A stretch of DNA of 64,000 bases, taken from contig NC_051105.1 of the NCBI RefSeq assembly GCF_901709675.1, positions 5,633,104 through 5,697,103 on the forward strand, in the 5' to 3' direction. Each line of letters opens with the position of its first letter. Position 1 is the first letter of the stretch. A program made the position numbers and the translations under genes. The DNA comes from Syngnathus acus (lineage: Eukaryota > Chordata > Actinopteri > Syngnathiformes > Syngnathidae). Positions 63,246-64,000 of this stretch are shown piece by piece. Under the pieces are notes generated by a model. The model saw only the letters and a program-made list of their open reading frames with translations, did not search any database and was not told the DNA's origin.

Positions 63246-64000
63246 CTGGGCCTGAAAAAGACACCAGCGGATTTTAGGGTACACATGCAAAAACAAACAC
63301 ACAAAAGATACGTTTTGATCTGTAGACTAATCGGCAAGCACACTCAGTCAAAGATGTCACTCATGCACGCAAACATGCACGCACGCACACGCAGAGGGCG
63401 TTTTTGCATTTTCTAAAAGGCCGAATGTCACTTTAAGATGCCGCTCTGCTTGCATGATGGCAAGGCTATCTTTGGATGTCCAAACTCAATATTTTATAGA
63501 AAACCTAGGTCACAGGTAGAAATATGTCTCCCCCACCGAGACTGCAGACCTCTGCGGCTCTGTCTTTCCTCCATTCATGCTATGCTGATGTGTATTTTTT
63601 TTGTACTATACTAAACTACACAAAAATGTATACTATGCACACCATGTGCACATCGAATGTATATAAAAACCTATTCGCAGGCTCTCAAAGGTGTGTCAAA
63701 ATAATAACACATTTTTAGATATTCTTATTAGGTGTAGGACTGTGTACAGTACAAGGCTGGATTTGATCAACAAACAGATGGCAGGAACACACAAAGCGCT
63801 CCCTCCATCCAATACCAGAAATGGATCGAGCCTTGATCCAAAGACAAGAGTCCATCTGTTGCTGCCATTGAAGGATTAGCTAGCAAATTGGCCTCGTGAA
63901 TGATTAGATGTTATGATGACAGCCCTTTCTCCAAAGTCCACTAATAAGATTTGATAGAATTAACCATCAATGTGGAATATTACCTGCACCAGTTGTTGAA

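Larger units (their letters stand above)
59846..64000. other. 3' UTR of the preceding gene, then gene-free DNA
   Basis: The 3' UTR probably runs to the AATAAA pair at 60510-60519. Beyond it I see a repeat fragment (60655-60735), TG microsatellites, a strong hairpin (62340-62392) and several stretches without low complexity that could be conserved non-coding DNA (about 62875-62950 and 63825-64000). Open frames here, such as one of 112 codons at 61680-62018, show no family similarity or splice context and are probably chance. Confidence 0.6.

Overview
The window is nuclear DNA of a vertebrate, almost certainly a teleost fish with a compact genome. The genes are split into many short exons with GT-AG introns of roughly 80-600 bp, CA/TG microsatellites are frequent, and several dispersed repeats look typical of percomorph-type fish. 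The proteins are clear orthologues of vertebrate genes. I cannot name the species. All exon calls come from reading splice sites and protein similarity by eye, compared with family sequences as I remember them.

Layout: (1) 168-5425, minus: snapc4, the Myb-repeat subunit of the snRNA-activating complex, with its 3' end beyond the left edge. (2) 7368-11820, minus: pomt1, protein O-mannosyltransferase 1. (3) 13152-19146, plus: the orthologue of the human uncharacterised gene KIAA2012, head-to-head with pomt1. (4) 20402-23813, plus: an unrecognised nuclear-type protein with an N-terminal coiled coil, SUMO-type motifs and a very basic C-terminal block. (5) 24318-38677, minus: fer1l6, a type II ferlin with multiple C2 domains and a C-terminal membrane anchor, tail-to-tail with gene 4. 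(6) 41665-about 45386, minus: prkag3, the gamma-3 subunit of AMPK. (7) 46460-53495, minus: ttll4, a tubulin polyglutamylase. (8) 56178-59845, plus: a secreted protein that I read as a catalytically dead relative of the C13 (legumain/GPI8) cysteine peptidases. (9) 59846-64000: its 3' UTR, then gene-free DNA with a near-perfect hairpin and stretches that look like conserved non-coding DNA.

The genes are not an operon and mostly act in unrelated processes: snRNA transcription, alpha-dystroglycan glycosylation, membrane fusion or repair, energy sensing, and tubulin modification. As I recall the human map, ttll4 and prkag3 are neighbours on 2q35, KIAA2012 lies at 2q33, snapc4 and pomt1 at 9q34 and FER1L6 at 8q24, so the window joins pieces of several human syntenic blocks.

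The most interesting item is gene 8. Its C-terminal half follows the C13 peptidase fold strand by strand, but the positions of the catalytic histidine and cysteine are occupied by other residues. Next come the N-terminal exon duplication in snapc4, the unnamed basic-domain protein (gene 4), and the 53-bp hairpin at 62340-62392.
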